57,898 nt of DNA, from NCBI GenBank assembly GCA_028703835.1, contig JAQVMB010000001.1:79455-137352 (forward strand). The letters run 5' to 3'. Of this stretch, positions 57,801 through 57,898 are shown one piece after another. Below the pieces are notes generated by a model. The model searched no databases, was not told where the DNA came from, and was given only the letters and a program-made list of their open reading frames with translations. Position numbers and translations under genes: made by a program. This stretch comes from Candidatus Peribacteraceae bacterium. GTDB taxonomy: Bacteria > Patescibacteriota > Gracilibacteria > Peribacterales > Peribacteraceae. Position 1 is the first letter of the stretch. Every line of letters starts with the position of its first letter.

Positions 57801-57898
57801 GATGCTGTCGACGGGCGTGCCCAGGACGCGAATGTTGTAGCGCGAGAGGACGCCCTGCTCCTCCAGTCGCAGTCCGCAGTTGAGGGCCGTCTGTCCCC
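54861..57898 (-). CDS. carB: Carbamoyl-phosphate synthase large subunit, 5' truncated by window
   Basis: About 1012 residues visible; the frame is open to the right edge (visible start is GQTALNCGLRLEEQG). Two ATP-grasp halves are recognisable: VRAAFALGGKGSG and VRPSYVLSGAAM, each with ENV/HSGD motifs (VDPLGIHTGESIVV, VENAGVHSGDATMVL). Between them lies the oligomerisation domain; the C-terminus holds the MGS-like allosteric domain (MDLLPSIRSLYEKGYSFFAT). CarB makes carbamoyl phosphate for pyrimidine and arginine synthesis with CarA. An extra in-frame stretch (~56450-56520) sits in the linker before IVLGGGPYSIGSSVEFDWC; its DNA matches the CAGCT-rich palindromes of the exporter operons. The gene remains intact. 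Confidence 0.95.
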   Translation of the reverse strand, partial: GQTALNCGLRLEEQGVLSRYNIRVLGTPVDSIRKTEDRALFNKELQSIDVRVPRSQACTSAAEAMSAAKTIGYPVIVRAAFALGGKGSGRASREEELHSLLKIAFVESPQVLVEEDLTGWKEIEYEVVRDRNDNCITVCNMENVDPLGIHTGESIVVAPSQTLDNTEYQMLRSIALRVIRHLGIVGECNIQYALDPRSRDYRVIEVNARLSRSSALASKATGYPLAFVAAKLALGHSLPSLRNAITEVTCADFEPSLDYVAVKMPRWDLQKFRFVSEQVTSEMKSVGEVMALGRTFEEALQKAVRMLNIGEEGLYPCTIRFPDLTREVKRPTPRRIFAVAHALRGEWTTEEASIATGIDRWFLDRIAFCGRIAQELFHTKASALDPQLLHRAKRAGFSDRGIAQIRDGTAEDVRTQRLAEGIVPVIKQVDTLAGEFPAHTNYLYMTYHGTEHDVFFPGTAEAVSTSTNEKSDSCTLKAGSSPQQSRAIVLGGGPYSIGSSVEFDWCCVQAAHELQRQGYAVTMINSNPETVSTDYDECDALFFEELSEERVRDIAAIVRPTGIVVSMGGQIPNSLSRKLAAQGLPLFGTSAEDIDRAEDRHKFSTHLDELGVDQPEWKEFAELASAKSFCESVGYPVIVRPSYVLSGAAMAVVHSGDDLEAYLHQASLVSREAPVVISKFEVGAKEIEFDGVAQDGDLLIYAVSEHVENAGVHSGDATMVLPPQRVNLGTLRQLKVITKRIVRALHISGPFNIQFLAKSNRLKVIECNVRASRSFPFVSKVTGENFAVIATQALLGKAPTGRRYQTVDLDHVAVKAAQFSFSRLKGADPRLGVEMASTGEVACFGLNAEQALLEALFAVGFRMPKKNVLVTIGRLEDKMDLLPSIRSLYEKGYSFFATERTHEFLQSRSIPSALLHKVSEPRSPNIREYLEQKRIDLVINVPTHSGTQEQTDGYSIRRTAIDQGVPLLTNVQLVKRFIEAMLQEDPDALPLLRWPDVLQGGVTGESAGKQM
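56450..56520 (-). repeat. CAGCT-rich repeat embedded in frame in carB
   Basis: Plus-strand words GGAGCTGCCAGCTTTCAG, TACAGCTATCAG and CTGACCGCTTCAGCGG match those at 33120-33210 and 43675-43760. It encodes a Ser/Thr-rich linker (TSTNEKSDSCTLKAGSSPQQ) between the two halves of CarB. Confidence 0.6.

Noticed and set aside
1-57898. Recoded UGA (glycine, code 25) as in Gracilibacteria
   Set aside because: Many genes end at UGA at the expected family C-terminus (leuS, rpoD, carB context), and no conserved motif requires read-through.

Overview
The window is GC-rich, densely packed bacterial chromosome carrying about 48 protein genes and one tRNA. Several traits suggest a Candidate Phyla Radiation (Patescibacteria) genome, perhaps Peregrinibacteria/Peribacteria: many small lineage-restricted proteins, a stand-alone type IV pilin, a membrane-anchored TraG/VirB4-like ATPase, a four-helix-bundle (S23-like) gene, MacB/YknXYZ-type exporters with no outer-membrane partner, and Ser/Ala-rich surface proteins. 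UGA is used as an ordinary stop, which argues against the code-25 lineages (Gracilibacteria, Absconditabacteria). The assignment is inference; no rRNA is present to test it.

Layout. 1-4.6 kb: cell-wall proteins (a peptidoglycan-binding tail, an SLH/RlpA-like protein) and a TraG/VirB4-like ATPase. 4.6-9.5 kb: a receiver-like protein, YbaB, MltG, a LOG-family protein, a four-helix-bundle gene flanked by inverted repeats, and Der. 9.5-24 kb: information processing (LeuRS, an NSUN-type RNA methyltransferase, DnaG, RpoD, a UvrD-nuclease fusion) with small unknowns and a CPBP protease. 24-28 kb: RdgB, FtsK and a sugar-nucleotide reductase. 28.4-34.5 kb: a cupredoxin-like lipoprotein, then a MarR-led exporter operon (fusion protein, ATPase, two permeases). 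34.5-37.6 kb: small unknowns, an EamA transporter, tRNA-Tyr. 37.7-45 kb: a two-component system with two related small envelope proteins and a second exporter (fusion protein, ATPase, permease). 45-49.3 kb: a REP-associated tyrosine transposase, unknowns, a kinase/dCMP deaminase fusion, a pilin. 49.6-52.6 kb: an operon for a dockerin protein, a cohesin/FnIII membrane protein and a cupredoxin-like membrane protein. 52.8-57.9 kb: DNA polymerase III delta, GreA with a companion protein, and CarB running off the right edge.

How the parts work together. The second exporter, its two-component system and a separate secreted protein all carry the same direct repeat, CTTAATC-N4-CTTAATC, upstream; this looks like an autoregulated envelope-stress or efflux regulon. 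The first exporter begins with a MarR regulator whose start codon sits against a perfect small palindrome, a likely autoregulatory operator. The dockerin/cohesin operon encodes both halves of a cellulosome-type protein-protein lock in one transcription unit, which suggests a surface complex.

Two genome-wide habits stand out. First, about 19 genes have a -10 hexamer ending only 6-9 nt before the start codon, so their mRNAs should be leaderless; this criterion also corrects several gene starts. Second, intergenic DNA is full of palindromic repeats: a ~340-bp nested inverted-repeat element in three copies plus a relative, REP pairs around the transposase and at one orphan site, and AT-rich or CAGCT-rich palindromes. 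Two of the repeat types seem to have entered coding sequence in frame (carB and the NSUN-type methyltransferase).
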